Shown one piece after another: positions 11,633 through 25,394 of a DNA stretch of 64,000 nt. The stretch covers positions 14,818,001 through 14,882,000 of the forward strand of contig NC_134941.1 in assembly GCF_051020765.1 (NCBI RefSeq), given 5' to 3'. The position numbers and the translations under genes are program-made. The notes under the pieces are model-generated. The model saw only the letters and a program-made list of their open reading frames with translations, did no database searches and was not told the DNA's origin. The stretch is from Lasioglossum baleicum (lineage: Eukaryota; Arthropoda; Insecta; Hymenoptera; Halictidae). The stretch's first letter is position 1. Each line of letters begins with the position of its first letter.

Positions 11633-13450
11633 TGCCGATAATTACGAAAGTGGAAACTAATTATTTTTAAAATCACATCACTTAGACCACTTTCATAATT
11701 ATGGCTACGTATATCCATTTCTGAGCCTACTACTACCAGTCGAATCGCTGATTACATGTTACGTTATCATTATTGAAAATATAAAGATTTTTCAGATTTC
11801 ACGTTAGCGCGAGAAGTAACATTGTGCAATTTATGTAGCGAGATACTTTGTTGATTTCTGGAGCTGAATTGGTAGCGGCTGGTTTCAGGTTGATATTTTA
11901 ATCAACCCTCGTTTCGGAAACGTCACCGGAGCGTCGGTTGTCGATCAGCGGGTGGAAAAAATCAGCGCGAGTGTCGATCCGCCGGCAGCTCGTGATTTTT
12001 TGTCGGTGAACCCTCGCGGTCGAGTCTCGGGGCAAGTTTCTAGTTAGCCGAATCGACGCGCGTCCCATAGGGGATGAAACGATATTATTTGGGTCTCGCG
12101 TGCCATCCCGCCAGACACGTTTCCCGCTTCGGCTACGTTAATTCCATGCATTTAAATTGTCATTAGCCGCCTTGCAGAACAAAGTGTCGCGCTTATGCAC
12201 CGTGACAACGCCCCCCGTCCCCCATTCCCACCGATAATTGCATGGTGTATCGAAGAATTTTGGAGAAACACGCCTCGATAGAGTCATTCCAAAGTTGCAC
12301 TAGTTATAGAATTATTTAAAAATGATTAAAATACTAAGCTTTGAATATCGACTGTATTTATATGGACACTCGGATTTACTTTCCGATCTAAATTTTCGAT
12401 CTTCCCGTAATGCTACGGATGGGGACGAGGAGCAGTGAATATAAAGGAGATCGAGGCATTAGTTCACGGAAACTGACAATCATCGGCCGTTCCAGGACCT
12501 AAACAAACAGAATCGACACACTGATCGGATTCCGCGCAGTAAATCTGGAGACATCGAGGAAGCCTGCCCCTATCATTACGGATTATGTGTGTCCTGTGTC
12601 CATTTACGTGGTCCATTTTCCTCTTTCCTGAATCCACACCCTTAAAAGCAATTTGCTAACCATCTTACAGATCCAATGCACTGTTTTCTCCAGTGGACAA
12701 ACTCCTGTTCTAAAACATATTTCTAGTGAACGCACTCCAGTCTCCAATATCCAAAAGAATATTTTTGCAATTTTTCAAACATAATCCCGACTACTTCCCA
12801 GAGAAACCGCCGCAAGGGCTCGAAAATGCACCCCATATATTTCCCAGCTGGCTTTCCAATCATTTCAGCCGGGTGGATCTTGAATCATTATCCGTCGCCG
12901 TACGAAAAGCCAAGATCCGAGCGGAGAGTATCAGCAGACGTCTTCTACCCTTTCAGAGGCGGCAACCCCCGCGAGAGCCGGCGGCTGGGATCCCTTAGCG
13001 TTTGGCACAGACGGTGTGGGCCATCGTTACGCGATTCCAGGCGGCGTTCAGTGATCAGCGTGTTCGGAAGTCGGTGAAAAAGAAAAGGTCTCGCGCGCGA
13101 ACCCATGAAGAATGGCGACACTCAATCACGCCAAAGACAACCGCCAGGGAGCCGAGCGTCCGAAACAATACGAAACAAACGGCCTCCGGGGGCGGATATT
13201 AGTTTTTCGATTCCTCGAGCCCCAATCGACGACTACGCCGTCGTTGCCGCCGACGCCGTTTTCCACCCCTCGATGTTATTTTTCTCAGTCATATTCCCAG
13301 CTGCGCATTTATCACTTTTAAACGAGACTGGAGAAGCAAACCCTTCTCCCCTTCTTCCAGGCCCTTTCGTGCCCCCCTCTCTGTCTTGTCCGGTGGTGGT
13401 CTTTCTTTTTTGCGACGGGATACTCTCGATGCAAACACAAAAATAAAAGA

Positions 13451-13480
13451 AGGAGAGGGAGAGAGAGAGAGAGAGGAAGA
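13451..13480 (+). repeat. GA microsatellite
   Basis: (GA)n run with purine interruptions. Confidence 0.8.
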
Positions 13481-13944
13481 GGAGCACGGTGGAGACAGAA
13501 TCCTCTCTACAGCGGCACCTCCGAGGGCCATAATTCTGCCACATGGAATTTACCCCATCGTGATGGCGGTGGTCGGTGTCTCCGCGTTCCCCGTTTCGTT
13601 GCTGCATTCTTTACCGGCGACGAAGAAGGGTTCGAGGATGACCCAGCCTTTGTTCTACCTTCTACTGCACCGTGGACCACGGTTTCGGGTGTCGCGCGCG
13701 CGGACGCCATTGTTTCCGCGAGGAGAACCCCGTGAAATCCGACTATGGCATTGTTCCGAGAGTTTTTATTATAGCACCGCTTCTCCGGTGGATTAATTCG
13801 TGTAAACTCGATTCTTCGACTGTGTCGAGTCTGTAGATTACGAATATGCTGAATCTAGAATTTCGGTGATTGGAACATCGTGGCAAATAAATCGAGGTAG
13901 TCTCTACGTAGATTCGATCGGTATCTGTGGCCGGACAACTATGT

Positions 13945-14055
13945 TAGGTTGACAAATATGGTGGCGCGTAGATTAGGTCGACATATATGGTCAGCTAAGT
14001 AGATTAGGTCGATCAGACCAGGAACAGATCGACGAATAGAAACATTCCGACATTT
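13945..14055 (+). repeat. Dispersed repeat related to 22.1-22.4 kb
   Basis: Repeated TAGATTAGGTCG units and a GAATAGAAACATTCCGAC string; the latter recurs as GAATAGAGACATTCCGAA near 22243. Family unknown and ends not defined. Confidence 0.4.
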
Positions 14056-17000
14056 TGAGACAAACAAAGATTTTCAAAGAGATTTTCTATACAAATTGTT
14101 CGTGCGAGACAGATACGGATAAATCGAAGACGACGCGCATTCAAGTGGCGACAGTAGCCACGAAGGATTCTGGCTGGCTGGTTAGAAAGCAGGGCCGTAC
14201 GGTTGAGGGGCGCATAACTCATTCCCCGAGGGCAGCGTCAGTGATGTACGGCGGTTGTGGGACAGCGGGTAGGATGAGGTTTATCGGTAGGAGACGGTGG
14301 CAAGGGTGAATCAGCCCTTAATAAGCCAAAGTGCACGCGAGTCGCTAGCAAAAGAGAAGCCTGTTCTCTCGACGGTCCCTCGATAAGGAAGGGGGGCGCG
14401 GATCCGTGAACATCATCGGGTTGCCGGTGGCAGATTTACGAGCGGAGTGAACTATTGTTTCGAAGTTTATCTTTTTGGCCCACGGAAGATTAAGGGTTTC
14501 TTCGGTGAACGGTGTTCGCACGCTTGGGAACCAGGCTTCATCGTGTTTCTGTTACCGATCTTCGAAGAAGAGGGTAGCTGGGCGCAGACAGGGCAGCTGG
14601 GAAATGTTTGAGTGACATTTCCGATCAAATTTATAAAGAATTACAAATTCTCCGAACATGTAAACAATCTATTTCCACAGATTTTGAGGTCTGCTCAGGA
14701 AGATCTTGGCTTATATTGGCTAAAAATAACGAGGGCGAAGGCCTGGGGCAGTCCGAGAGCAAGATGCTCGATTATTTATTTCAGGTTGTCCATTACTGGT
14801 ATGCGGTTAAAGGGACAGATGACTCGTCGAAGCGGCTCGATCCGAGCATTACGTGGAAGCTACTTCTCTGATGAAGCGTTACGCTTAATCCCAGATTAAA
14901 AGGACTGCGATGTGCAGTAAAGTTTAATGCTAACACGCCGGATCCTGGACCCAGTCTTGAAATCAAGGGATCACACTGTTTGTCGGGGACGGTCACTTAT
15001 TAATGCGGGCGCAGGGCCAAAGTAATTCCCCAGGCAGCGCACAGCTTAAGAGGGACTTACCCGATATTTGAATTCTCGCTAATACCTATCACATACTTAG
15101 GAACCGTCCGCGCGGCATAACTGCGCGAGTCAATAGTTTCTTAAATTAATCATTTCGATATCAGGAAATCTCAATAAAATAATTCTCGGACTGCGAAGCA
15201 AAACGCTTCGTAACATTCGCAAATATCCAACAGCATAATAACTTGACGATGCACGTTCGAAATCGTTTGGAAATTCCAGCGGAAGAAAGCGAACGCGAAA
15301 ACAGATATCGATCAGCGGTGGGGATACGGCAGTAACTGTTTATTGCACGCGGAAAAATTGCCAGTCGGTTCGAGATCGTCGAAGAGGAAGGATAACCGAC
15401 GCGCCGGTGTCGTTTGCCCTGTATTTTTATTTATTTTCTGGCCTCGCACGTGTTTCATTTCAACATACACGTGTCCCGACGTCGTTCAATTCCCTCTACA
15501 TTTTTTTCACGTTCGTTATTTTCAACCAGCTCTTGTAAACTCTGCGTCTTTCGTTTACTTTTACGACGCGAGCCCTTCCACGTAGAAAGAACACTGTTCG
15601 TCCCTTATTTATTTCAATTCGTCCTTCTTGAGATCTACGCGGACGACAATTTATTTATATTTTCTTGGGACGAGGAATTCATTTCATTTTCAGCTGAAAT
15701 ATCGAAAGCTGGGAATTAGCAATAATCCGTGAATAATCCTCCGCCATTTATGTCTTTCATTTTGTCAGCCAGCGTGGAGAGGGTGCAGTCGAAGCCCCAC
15801 GGAACGTCGCGGCGATTTATCCGGGTTTAAAAATCCGAAAAAAGTGGGTGCTTGCGTATGAACAAGGGGCCGCGATTAAAACGATTCGCCGGGGATCCCT
15901 CGCTGGGCTAACATAATCGCCGATAATAGTCCGTCCGCCTTCTAAAAACGGGAAAACTTTTCCTTCTTTCATCCCCCTCCGGTCCACGAAGCTCTGAACG
16001 CCGGCGGTTCCACCTTCCAAGACGCCGGGGGCTTCCCCCTGGCTGAGAAGTTGGTTTACCACCCCCGGGGGTGGTTAGCGGGTCTAGTTAAGGGGCGTCT
16101 TAATTACCCACCGTAATGAACACCTTGTCGTAAAAACTTGCGCCGGTTTAATTATTTCGGAGCAGCCACTGCCTCCCGACCGATCTACTTGCTCGGTTAC
16201 CCTCGTTGTCGGGGGTTGTTCACACCCCACCCCCTGCGCGACTAAACGGAACTGACAACACCAGTCGAAGATTTCCTGTTCGATTAGAGACCGGCCCACC
16301 CCCCTGTCACACTCATTTTTCTCCGAGAGGAAACCACCCCCGCGCGATTAAATTTTAATTAATCCGACATTTGCGGAATTGGAAGACGAGGTAGAACAAT
16401 TCGACGTGGCGTGAACAATTATTCATTGTTCTTAATGCTCAGGATTAAAAATATCCGCGAACCTCCACAAATATTAATTGCCAACTTCTTCATCTCTAAT
16501 TGAAGCGGAATTTATGGAATTTGAAGTTTTAATGAATTCGACTGCGTGTTCAGGAACACTGTACAACATTAAGGTGCTTGTACAACAAAAAGAATTGCTT
16601 GTGGAAAATAATTGTTTGCGGATTTGGCCCTGTGAACGTTGGGAAACGGAAAAATCGATGGTTCCGATCGACCCCGTAACATTTCCTGGCGCGAACACCG
16701 TGGTAAGGTCATCGAGGTGCAGGCGAGGAGAGCGCAATAAAGGCGCGTACCCATCTACGACGGCGTCGAATCCAATTACACCCCTCCAGCCGGGGGGCTG
16801 CCGAATGGCAATACTTTTTAAGGGTGCGTCTGCAACGGGAGAACACGGAAAAGGCCGTACAACGGGGAGTATTGCGGCACGGTTTGTCGTCTCTCGCTTC
16901 TATAAATTCGCGGGAATTAAACGAAAGAATGCGGTCTGCCTCGACGTACGACCTGCCCACCCTGCAACCCTTAACTCTACGGCCAGGCCCGGCTACACCA

Positions 17001-17540
17001 TCCTCCCTATCCGCTGGGTTTACGTGCCGGTTTGTCTCTCTCGCTCTACGTGCTCCGCTCTCTTCGTCGTGTTCGCCGGCTCACAGGATTTTTTCTCTCG
17101 CACGAAACCAGGGGCTCATTTTTGGGGGCTCGTTGGATTTTTAATTAAGGCCGCGGCGGTGACTCCCACGCCAAGAATGCACGGTATCGTGCGAGGTATT
17201 TTGCCGAAAAACCACCCCTCTACTGCTATTGCCGGCGACGCCGCCGCCGCCGCCGCCACCGCTGCCCGCCGGTCTCTTCCTCGGCCAGCGTTATTTAATA
17301 ACCGTTCGATCGCTTCCGGAACCATGCTGTTCCTTTTGCTTGTCTTTCCGCCGCATCTGGACACGTGCTCCACTCCAAGTCTAACCTCTGCACCTTCATC
17401 TGCCTGACGAACGTCTATCTTCCTTCGCTTCGCACGAAAACACTCATTTCTATCATGAATGCATAATCCTCGGTCTAGTGATGACTACAATCAATAAAAT
17501 AAGAATTGATTTGTTCATAAGTGCAGTCTAGTGATCACTA

Positions 17541-17737
17541 GACTCCGGATGTTCATGCAAAATAAAAAGTTTGTGCATCAATTGCAAGACGCAGGAGCTA
17601 AATATAAATTTCTATTCTTCATTAATAATTTCAATGTGGCGAAAATAATATATTAATACACTTAAAGTCTTTTAATATTTTCACTGTTTTAAATTGCACT
17701 TGCTCATTTTCGTTATAAATGCATAAAACCCGGAGTC
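17541..17737. mobile_element. GACTGCGGAT-family MITE, 197 bp
   Basis: TA at 17539-17540 and 17738-17739. Ends GACTCCGGATGTTCATGC and, inverted, GACTCCGGGTTTTATGCA; interior ATTGCAAGACGC and a TTTTAAATTGCACTTGCTCA block shared with other copies. The outer flanks GTGATCAC also match at several copies. Confidence 0.75.
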
Positions 17738-18294
17738 TAGTGATAACAAACGGAAGCAATGCCACATCTACACGATAAACGACCAAACATGTAGAAATCG
17801 ACCCTGTTTCACGAACGATTATGCTGGTACATCGAGTCCACAGCTCGAAGCCTCGCGGTTTCCGTATCTGCGCAGATTAAATTGACTTTGGATTATTAGA
17901 AAGAAGTCTGAGACAACATCCAAAGGACTCGAGCCACCCCCTTGAGGGAGCCGGTGCCGAAGGAAGCCTCTCTCAACGAGAATGCAAATTCCGAGGATGG
18001 TAAACCTCGCGGGTCAGGAAGTAACGTGGCAGATAAATCATCCGGGACACCCCCGCGGCTCCGGCAACAACCCGGTCCTCGAGCCAACCCCGTGTTTATG
18101 TGCCAGAATCGACATATTTCAGATGCGCTTTTAAATATTAAACCCGAGGGTCCGCGAATATGCTTCTCCCCGGCTTTCCTCCGCTCTCGTATCTGTTCGC
18201 GATCCTTCCGCGGAAAGCGTGAAGCGACTCCTTGAAAACTATCTTCCTCTGTCTCAACACGGTCAACAGAAATTAAATGAATGGATTATAATTA

Positions 18295-18466
18295 GACTGC
18301 GGATCGTGAAAATTTTCAAGAACCGCTAGAATGTAAAATTCGACAGAATTTAGTACAACTTTTATTTATTTCAGGTCAACAAAGGCTACTACCATTGAAA
18401 ACAAGATTTGATTTTATTTCGCTGTCTTAAAATTCGTCTACAAGAATTGCATAAGCATTCGCAGTC
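18295..18466. mobile_element. GACTGCGGAT-family MITE, diverged subfamily, 172 bp
   Basis: TA at 18293-18294 and 18467-18468; ends GACTGCGGATCGTG and, inverted, GACTGCGAATGCTTATGC. The interior (AAAATTCGACAGAATTTAG, CTACTACCATTGAAAA, CTTAAAATTCGTCTA) matches the piece at about 32820-32987 and differs from the main family, defining a second subfamily with shared ends. Confidence 0.7.
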
Positions 18467-18468
18467 TA

Positions 18469-20940
18469 ATTATAATGGATAGATAATTTCTTCCAGATCC
18501 AAAACTGAATACTTGCCGCGCATGTAATTTTCAGTGGAAGTTTCTGATCGTTCAAAGAAGCAAGACAAATTTCCAAGTGCCGGACGCCAGCGTTGTACAT
18601 TTTCTGGAAGATCACGCCCAGCCGAGGCTCCGCCAATCTATCAAAATCCCCGCAGGAACGCAATTAATCTCTCGACTCATCAGCCGCGGCCCGATCGATC
18701 CGGAAATACTGACAACGTAGCCGTGCCACGCCGCTAATAAAGACAGAACAAGAATCGACAAAGTTTTCATCGGCACACTAGCGCGCATACACCGAGTTTC
18801 ATCTAATTAGAAACTCGCCGTCAGCGAAAGGAAAGGGTAAGTGCGGGGGTGAAAATAACCGAATAGCCCGAGACCGTTAGAAATTCCACGAGAGAAGACG
18901 CGGGCGAGCCGCTTCTTCGGAAGTTATGCGCGATAGTTCGTTGCCACTGCTGGTAATGTACACACATGAGGGTGGCAACGTGCAACCCTCGACACTCTCC
19001 GCCCACCCCCCCGTAGACATCGACCCTCTTAAACGTGAATTTGATATTCGTAAATCTGCCGGCCGGTTTCCATAAATCAAAACCACCCTCTGCACAGCTT
19101 CCACGGCCTGCAGAAAAGCTTGGGAATAAGGGGCGAGTGACGGGGGGTGGGGCGGTAGTCAACCCCCGGCGCGAACAGACTCGACAACATCCGCTCGACA
19201 TCTTCTTTCTTAAAAATTGATTCCTCGCTGCCGCTTTGATCCTGCTCGGGACGCGAAGCCACTCGGAGATGCCGAGCCCCGTTCTCACCCCCGAGAGGAT
19301 GTTGTTTCGCGGAATCGATGTGCTCGTTGCGAATCGATTCCTGGAATCGATGCTCACCGTTGTCGGCGAGGTGTAGAACATCGGAAATTTATTTGGAGAA
19401 ATCTGTCTGAACTAAAGTGAGAGAATAATTGCAGAACATAATAATCGAGGGCAAATTGCAAATTGCACGGATGATAAACGAAAGGAGCATTAATTCGGAC
19501 CGAAACGTGGCAGACCGGTGAATGGAGCAGCTCGCGCGCGGATGTATCGCGGCCGGGAAGGCAGAGTCGACGAAAACCATAATCACCGTTGGATATTTCG
19601 TAGAGGGTGGCGAACTGCAGACATCCGCTTTTTCCCCGGACGCTGACCAAGATAATTCTCGCTCTCCTCAGATGTTCACTTCAATCTTTCGGCGAATATT
19701 TGAAGAGGCCGGATCAAAGCGCGTCTGGTCAATTTCATCAACATTTGAATACGAACCTTCCTGTCCCTTTACCGCTCTCCCTCTCACGCTCGTTTCTTCC
19801 GCTATCTCTTGCTCAGGCTCGCCAGCGAAACAACCCCCAGCCCTTTGGATCTCTTTGCACCGACTGCGAAAAGAGCTGAGGAGAGAAACGAGTCTGGAGA
19901 GAGAGAAAGGAAGAAAGAGCGTGAAGGATGGCAGAGAAAGGTGGGTGAAAAGGAGGACGGGACGAAGAAAGGAGAGGGATAGCGGGGGGCAGAGAGGGAA
20001 CGGGAACTTTTGAAAAGTGTTGGGTAAAATGAGAAGCGTTAGACGAATGCGCCGATAACGCGGAACTCGAACATTCCGAAAGACGTCCGCCATCCTCCGT
20101 TCTGCCCCCGCCGTTCCGCCTCCATCATCCACAGTCGAGGCTGATGCGATGCTCTTTTCCGCCGCTTTCCACGGAGTTTCAAACGGAGGATTCTTCCGGC
20201 GAATTCTATTTTACGGATTGAGGGCCTTTGCCGTTCCCCGGGAACGTCTTCCTTTGCCCTCCGAATACGATTAACCGGTCGATCGGGGATAATTAATTAG
20301 ACAAAGTGTATGGAATGCCGAAATCCGCGACACCCGAAAAACGAGCATACAAGAAACTTTGGCACTTGGCAATCGCTATGGTTCAATTTAATTCTTTTTT
20401 TGCAGTGGGGGTGAATGAAATGGTTGCGTTTGTCAGCGCGATTTAAAATTGAAGCAGAACGTTAAGTATAGCGGGAAATAGTCAGGGTCCCCCAGCGCTT
20501 ATTACATATTTAAACGGAGGAGCGAAATGGATACGTTATGGAGCAGGGATGCGAGATTCACGGAGCAGTAGTCGCGGGCATAAATTCAGCCGCGTCTCGA
20601 AATGCCGTCGGGATGCGGCTTTAAGGAGGGTAGCCAGGCGCGGCGCGATCAAAGCGTAATTTTAATTAGGCAGATTATACGGAAAGATAAAAATTATTAA
20701 AATTATTGCCTTAATGAAAGGGAACCTTCGCCTGGTTTACGGAGGGACGCGTAATTAAACGTCGGTAGTAGCTTCCCCCTGGCGAGGGTTGTTTCTGAGC
20801 ATGGCGCGCCGGAGCAGATAATACAGCGAAGTGTTGATTTCGAAAAAATCTCACATCTGTTTTCTTATTTCATTAATAAACGTTAAAATCGTCTTGCTTA
20901 CGATTTTTCCATTCGGACAAATTTTCCACAAGGTGATCAC
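18469..20940. other. Gene-free stretch
   Basis: No supported gene. Several GC-rich patches. A purine-rich GAGAGAAAGGAAGAAAG tract near 19.9 kb explains the basic/low-complexity frames there. Confidence 0.45.
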
Positions 20941-20942
20941 TA

Positions 20943-21139
20943 GACTGCGGATTTTATGCATTTATGACAAAAATGGGTACGTACAATTTAAAACAGTGGA
21001 GGTATTAAAACGATTTAAGGCCACCAGTGTATTAGTTTCACATTAACAAGATCGTCAAAATAAGAATGAAATTTTTATTGGGCTCCTCTGTCTTGCAATC
21101 AATGCAAACATTTTTTATTTTGCATAAAGATCCGCAGTC
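20943..21139. mobile_element. GACTGCGGAT-family MITE, 197 bp, reverse orientation
   Basis: TA at 20941-20942 and 21140-21141. Ends GACTGCGGATTTTATGCA and, inverted, GACTGCGGATCTTTATGCAA. Flanks GTGATCAC are symmetric outside the TA, so the inverted repeat may extend beyond it or the element may prefer such targets. Confidence 0.8.
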
Positions 21140-22127
21140 TAGTGATCACACAGGTATTACCAGAACAATATGTCATAAAACTTATTCTAAACGGAGAAAA
21201 ATTGGCTTTGATTTTCCCTTGAGAAAAGGAAATGACTTTCCGAACGACCTAATAATATGAATGGCAATTGGAGCGCGGCGTGAATAAACAGCCGGAACCG
21301 CAGATGACAATTAAAAATCCCGAACGAGCAGCGTGGAAAGTTCTCGCGGCGACCGACATAATAAATTGGGGATCGCTTGATTAAAGTCATCAAAAATTCC
21401 GCGTTCAATAACCGGTGTACCCCCAAACTGTACGATTATCCACCGAGCATCCCCGTAACAAACAATTTCATTAACCCAGCGGCGGTAGAACGTATGAAAA
21501 TTAATAATTGTTCGCGTCTCGGCGCGAGCTGCGCCCCAGATTCCAACCCCCTTCGACTGTCCGACGGGATTTCATTACGCGCCTGGCGTAATTAGTTGCC
21601 GAACGGGCGTCGCTGTGAAGTTATAATCGTAAACGCGACCGGCTACCGTCGCGTTTCGCGAGGAGGGTGGGTGGCGCGCTGCTAGATTTAAAGGGGGGAA
21701 CGGTGTTGATAAAGTGTCAGGTGACGTCTTCGTTCGACTTCTTCGCGGGCGAAGTAGCTAGCAGAGGGGTGCTGCTAGGGGTGAGCCAATGGAAGGTCGA
21801 TAAGAGGGCCGCCCCCTGCTGATGGCAGATCAGCCCGCAAACCGCAAGGTGCCACCACACCCCCAAAAACCATCCCTGGCACCCCCGCGGCCAATGATCG
21901 GGCCTAGCCACCCCCAGGACCACAAACCAACCGCAAGACGATGCGCAGAACCGCCTCGTTTCAGCACGCACCGCGCATCCCGACCGCAAAACAAAATGGT
22001 GCTACGAAGCCTGTCAAGATTTTCAGGGTCGTTGCGAAGCTACCCCATAGGTCAGGGGGTGGGGTCGTAGTCAAACAAGTAGGACAGGGCTGCCTGTGAA
22101 GGTACAAGTTTGGATAACAATGGTCTG

Positions 22128-22395
22128 ATAAGTGGAAGAGGAACGGTTTCTACGTAATCAAGCTAGGCAGTGGTCCGAGTAGAATGGGACAATAAATAGT
22201 TCAGCAAGTAGATCAGGAAACGGTAGTAGTGAAACACAAGCAGAATAGAGACATTCCGAAGTGAGATAAATGGAAGAAGAACGGTTTGTAGGCAAGTAGA
22301 GGCAGACAAGCAGGATGGGACAGTAAATACTTGAGAAAGTAGATTGGGTCAGTGTGTAAGCAGACGAGTAGGAATAGAGACTGCAAGCTGTACGA
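22128..22395 (+). repeat. Diverged two-copy tandem repeat, about 138-bp period
   Basis: ATAAGTGGAAGAGGAACGGTTT at 22128 recurs as ATAAATGGAAGAAGAACGGTTT at 22266; both continue with GGGACA(A/G)TAAATA, an AAGTAGAT(C/T)(A/G)GG string and GAATAGAGAC. Also related to 13945-14055. Confidence 0.6.
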
Positions 22396-22747
22396 ATAGA
22401 ATAAAACCCTTCTGTAAGAAATTATGAAAAAGAAAGAACTGCTATTCGCTTCCAGCTGTACAGAAAACCACATCTGAGATGGTTGAACGTTCCAGACGCA
22501 GCGGGCTTGAAAATCTATAAAATCTCCAAGGCCAACGAAAAGACGTTCAGCTGTCCGAGCCTGCGAGGCTGTCGGTAGAAGAGTCTTGGCAGCCGCACAG
22601 TCGTCTGGTAGCACGTTGGTAGATCGCGTAGCTGCCGGTTCGTTTCGGCGGAAGTCGTCGACCGGCTGAGGAAGGAAAGAGGAATTCCACCGGGACGTCG
22701 CGGAGATGGTGGTGTAGACAGAGCAAAGGGAAAGAGAAAGATGGAAA

Positions 22748-22792
22748 CAGAGAAAGAGAAAGAGAAGGAGAAGGAGAAGGAGAAGAGAAAGC
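22748..22792 (+). repeat. AGA/GAAGGA simple repeat
   Basis: Purine-only run of GAGAAA and GAGAAG units; encodes polyLeu/Phe/Ser in the opposite strand frames. Confidence 0.8.
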
Positions 22793-23100
22793 AGCGGAGG
22801 AGGCGGGTCCGGTCCGGTCGGTCGGCTGTCGTCGGTTCTCGGTTCGACTCGAATTTTTCTGGGTGAGTTCTCATGAGTCTTGGCACCTCGGAGAGGTGGG
22901 CGAGAGCTGCTGGCGGGCAACGGGGTTCTGGGGTGGGTTCTGAGGTACCCCAGCGTGGCCGTTGCGGCAACGGCTGGGGGATCCCGCGCACCCGCGGTGA
23001 GAGAACAGGCGAAAGGGGTGGCCGGGTGGTGTGTGACGAGGTTGTCGCGGGGGATGAGGGTAGAGAAAGAGGGAAGGAGGGATTTTGAAAGAGGGTCGGT

Positions 23101-23140
23101 GGTCGTGGCGGCGGCGGTGGTGGTGGTGGTGGTGGAGACG
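23101..23140 (+). repeat. GGT/GGC trinucleotide repeat
   Basis: Run of about 11 GGC/GGT triplets, followed within 30 bp by a CTG/TGC run. Confidence 0.8.
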
Positions 23141-25394
23141 GAGGAGAAGCTCGCTGCCTCTACTGCTGCTACTGCTGCTGCTGCTGCTCGAGGAGGAAAG
23201 GATGGCAAGGGGTACGACGAGCAGAGGACGAGGAAAAGTGAGAGGAGAAGGAGGAGGTGGGCCGGGGGTGGGTTGCCTAGCTACCGGCGAGACCCGGCCA
23301 AGATACTCCGAGATCTCTCTCTGTACTGTTTTAGGTCCGCTCCGCATATTTCGCCATCGGGTTTGACCATGTTCTTCGGCAACTTTGCCTCGCAGAGTTG
23401 AAGAGAGAATGAGAGAGAGAGAGAGATCCGTGCGCCAGAATCTCCGGATCAAGTGGCCGCACCGACGCTACCGTTTTATAATGCTTCTCTGTACCCAGGC
23501 TTTGTTCCTAACGCGGAGATTAATAAGATTGCGGATTAGAGTGATGAGGCGGGTGGACGTTTTTAAGACGTTGATGCTGTCTTCGGCTTTTTCCTCGGTG
23601 TCCTTACAAACGTAGCAAATCGGAGGAAATTTGCAGCTATGAACATTATTTTTGAGAGGATCACAGACCATAGTCTGGAGATCAATTGGCCGAGCAATTC
23701 CATGCTTCTTTGTCCAGGTGGCTTTGTTCGCGGCGCAGAGACGAATCAAATTGTGAATTGCACAACTAATGAATCCGGAGACATGATTTTTAAGACGTTC
23801 ATTTTTGTCCTTTTTGTCACGAGGCTGTGACCTTATTTGAATGAAGAAGCGCCAAGCTTTGAATTTAGAGGAGCTGTTTGCCAGAGCCTAGAAATTAAGA
23901 TGACGAACGTTCGCTGCAGTTCCTTGAAACCCCTTTGTTCGGAGGCTGAGAGGGCGGCTTTGTTCATCGTATGAAGATTAATTAGATTTCTGTTCTTTTA
24001 CGGAGGCGCTAGTGAAAGATGCATTATTTTTTGGTTTTTTAGTGGTGTCCCTCCGATTCGCGTATTCGATCAAAGGAAATTCAAGAGAATTCGTAGAGTT
24101 TGTTTTGAATTTTGAGAGATTTGTATGGTATGAAAGGCATCGAAGATGACGAGGGAAATTAATTTCCCTACGCTGCTGGCAGATACGGACTCTTTACACC
24201 GGAGGAAATCTTCTTTTCGTATTTGCATAGCCAATGGGAAATAAAAAATTGAACATCAATCCAGGGTGGGGGAGAAGAAATCAGGTACGGGATGGAGGAA
24301 AATAATTGGGAGCACTTTTGAAGCTGAGCGAGGGAAACTCTCGAGTGGCCGCCCTTCGCGAAATCTCGTGTACTTTACCTGCTCGTTTCGGATGCAAATT
24401 TCACGTAAAAACGTCCTTCTTATATTTCCTGATAAGGAGCACGACCCTTCAGAAGATTTCCCGTCGCGAAGACGCATTTAAAAGCATCTGTACAATGTTT
24501 GTCAAAATGATTATTCTAATCCCTTCGAACCGCTGATGTCTCCTCGAGTCAGTGTCAACTTTTTCTTACAGAAATTAGTTCATTTTTTAAAAAATTTTAC
24601 ATTTATACAGAGTATAGAATTAATGAGATGATGGTGTTACAAGGGGTTGCTTTTTTCAGGGTAGCTTGATGGGGAGGTACGAGTTGGTAGAATGGAAAAG
24701 TTAGGGGGTAGACGACACTTTCGTTCTTTTTCAAAACGAGATACCAGTGTCGCCCTCGAGCGAGGAAGGCAGCAAAGACATTTAAGAAGACTCACCCTCT
24801 TTCTTCTCGCCGACCCTAAGAAAGTCGACTTCACCCCCGTGGTAAGGCAGCTCGCGAAGAGGTCGGTAAAGAACGGGTCGAAACGAGCTAAGAAATAGCT
24901 AAGAATTTCCATTTTCTTCATAGAATCTCAATAAAATCTTTCAATCATTTTTTTCATTTAAAGAATAACATTCTTTCTTTAAAAAAGATTGTAAAAATTG
25001 AGTACTTGGAGAAATGCGTACTACAATTGTAAATGTTATTTAAATATTACCTGGAGAAAGGAAAAATTACACAGCAGACGATCAAATGGAATTATGTTTG
25101 ACAAGACAGTAGGGGATGGTACATTTACCATGGGAATGTCGAAGGGGGCTGATAAAAAAGCGACAAAGAATTCCGGAGAATGAGTCGGTAAGAAAGGAAA
25201 AGAATAAGACAGCTTTCTTAAAGAAGTGGCGCCTCCTTTTAAGAAAACGCTAGTACCTCGGGTCGCCACTAAGAAGGGTGGCGCCGTCGCCGAAGAAAAC
25301 TACCCCTTTTTATCCTGGGATTCCAAATCACCATTTCTTCAAACGTACCTTCACAATCAATTTTTTCTCATCGTTAGCTCTTTCATTGGAAGAC

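Larger units (their letters stand above)
11633..17538. other. Gene-free stretch
   Basis: No supported gene. Contains a GA microsatellite (13451-13480), a diverged dispersed repeat (about 13945-14055) related to sequence at 22.1-22.4 kb, and long plus-strand open frames at 16.5-17.4 kb that are low complexity and unlike known proteins. A degraded MITE right end (TGCATAATCCTCGGTCTAG) is at about 17459-17477. Confidence 0.4.
21142..25394. other. Gene-free stretch with a CpG/GA-rich island
   Basis: Contains a diverged tandem repeat (22128-22395), GA (22748-22792), GGT (23101-23140) and CTG (about 23160-23190) simple repeats in a CpG-rich island (about 22.5-23.4 kb), and two weakly similar segments at about 23480 and 23700. 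The 331-codon minus-strand frame at 22213-23208 translates simple repeats and is not called a gene. Confidence 0.4.

Noticed and set aside
16478..17407. 309-codon plus-strand open frame
   Set aside because: No recognisable domain. The C-terminal half is driven by GCC repeats, and nothing suggests splice or promoter context.
22213..23208. 331-codon minus-strand open frame, and overlapping frames on both strands
   Set aside because: It translates GA, GGT and CTG simple repeats into poly-Ala, Thr, Leu and Ser runs, with open frames on several other frames at once. No domain, and typical of a CpG/microsatellite island.
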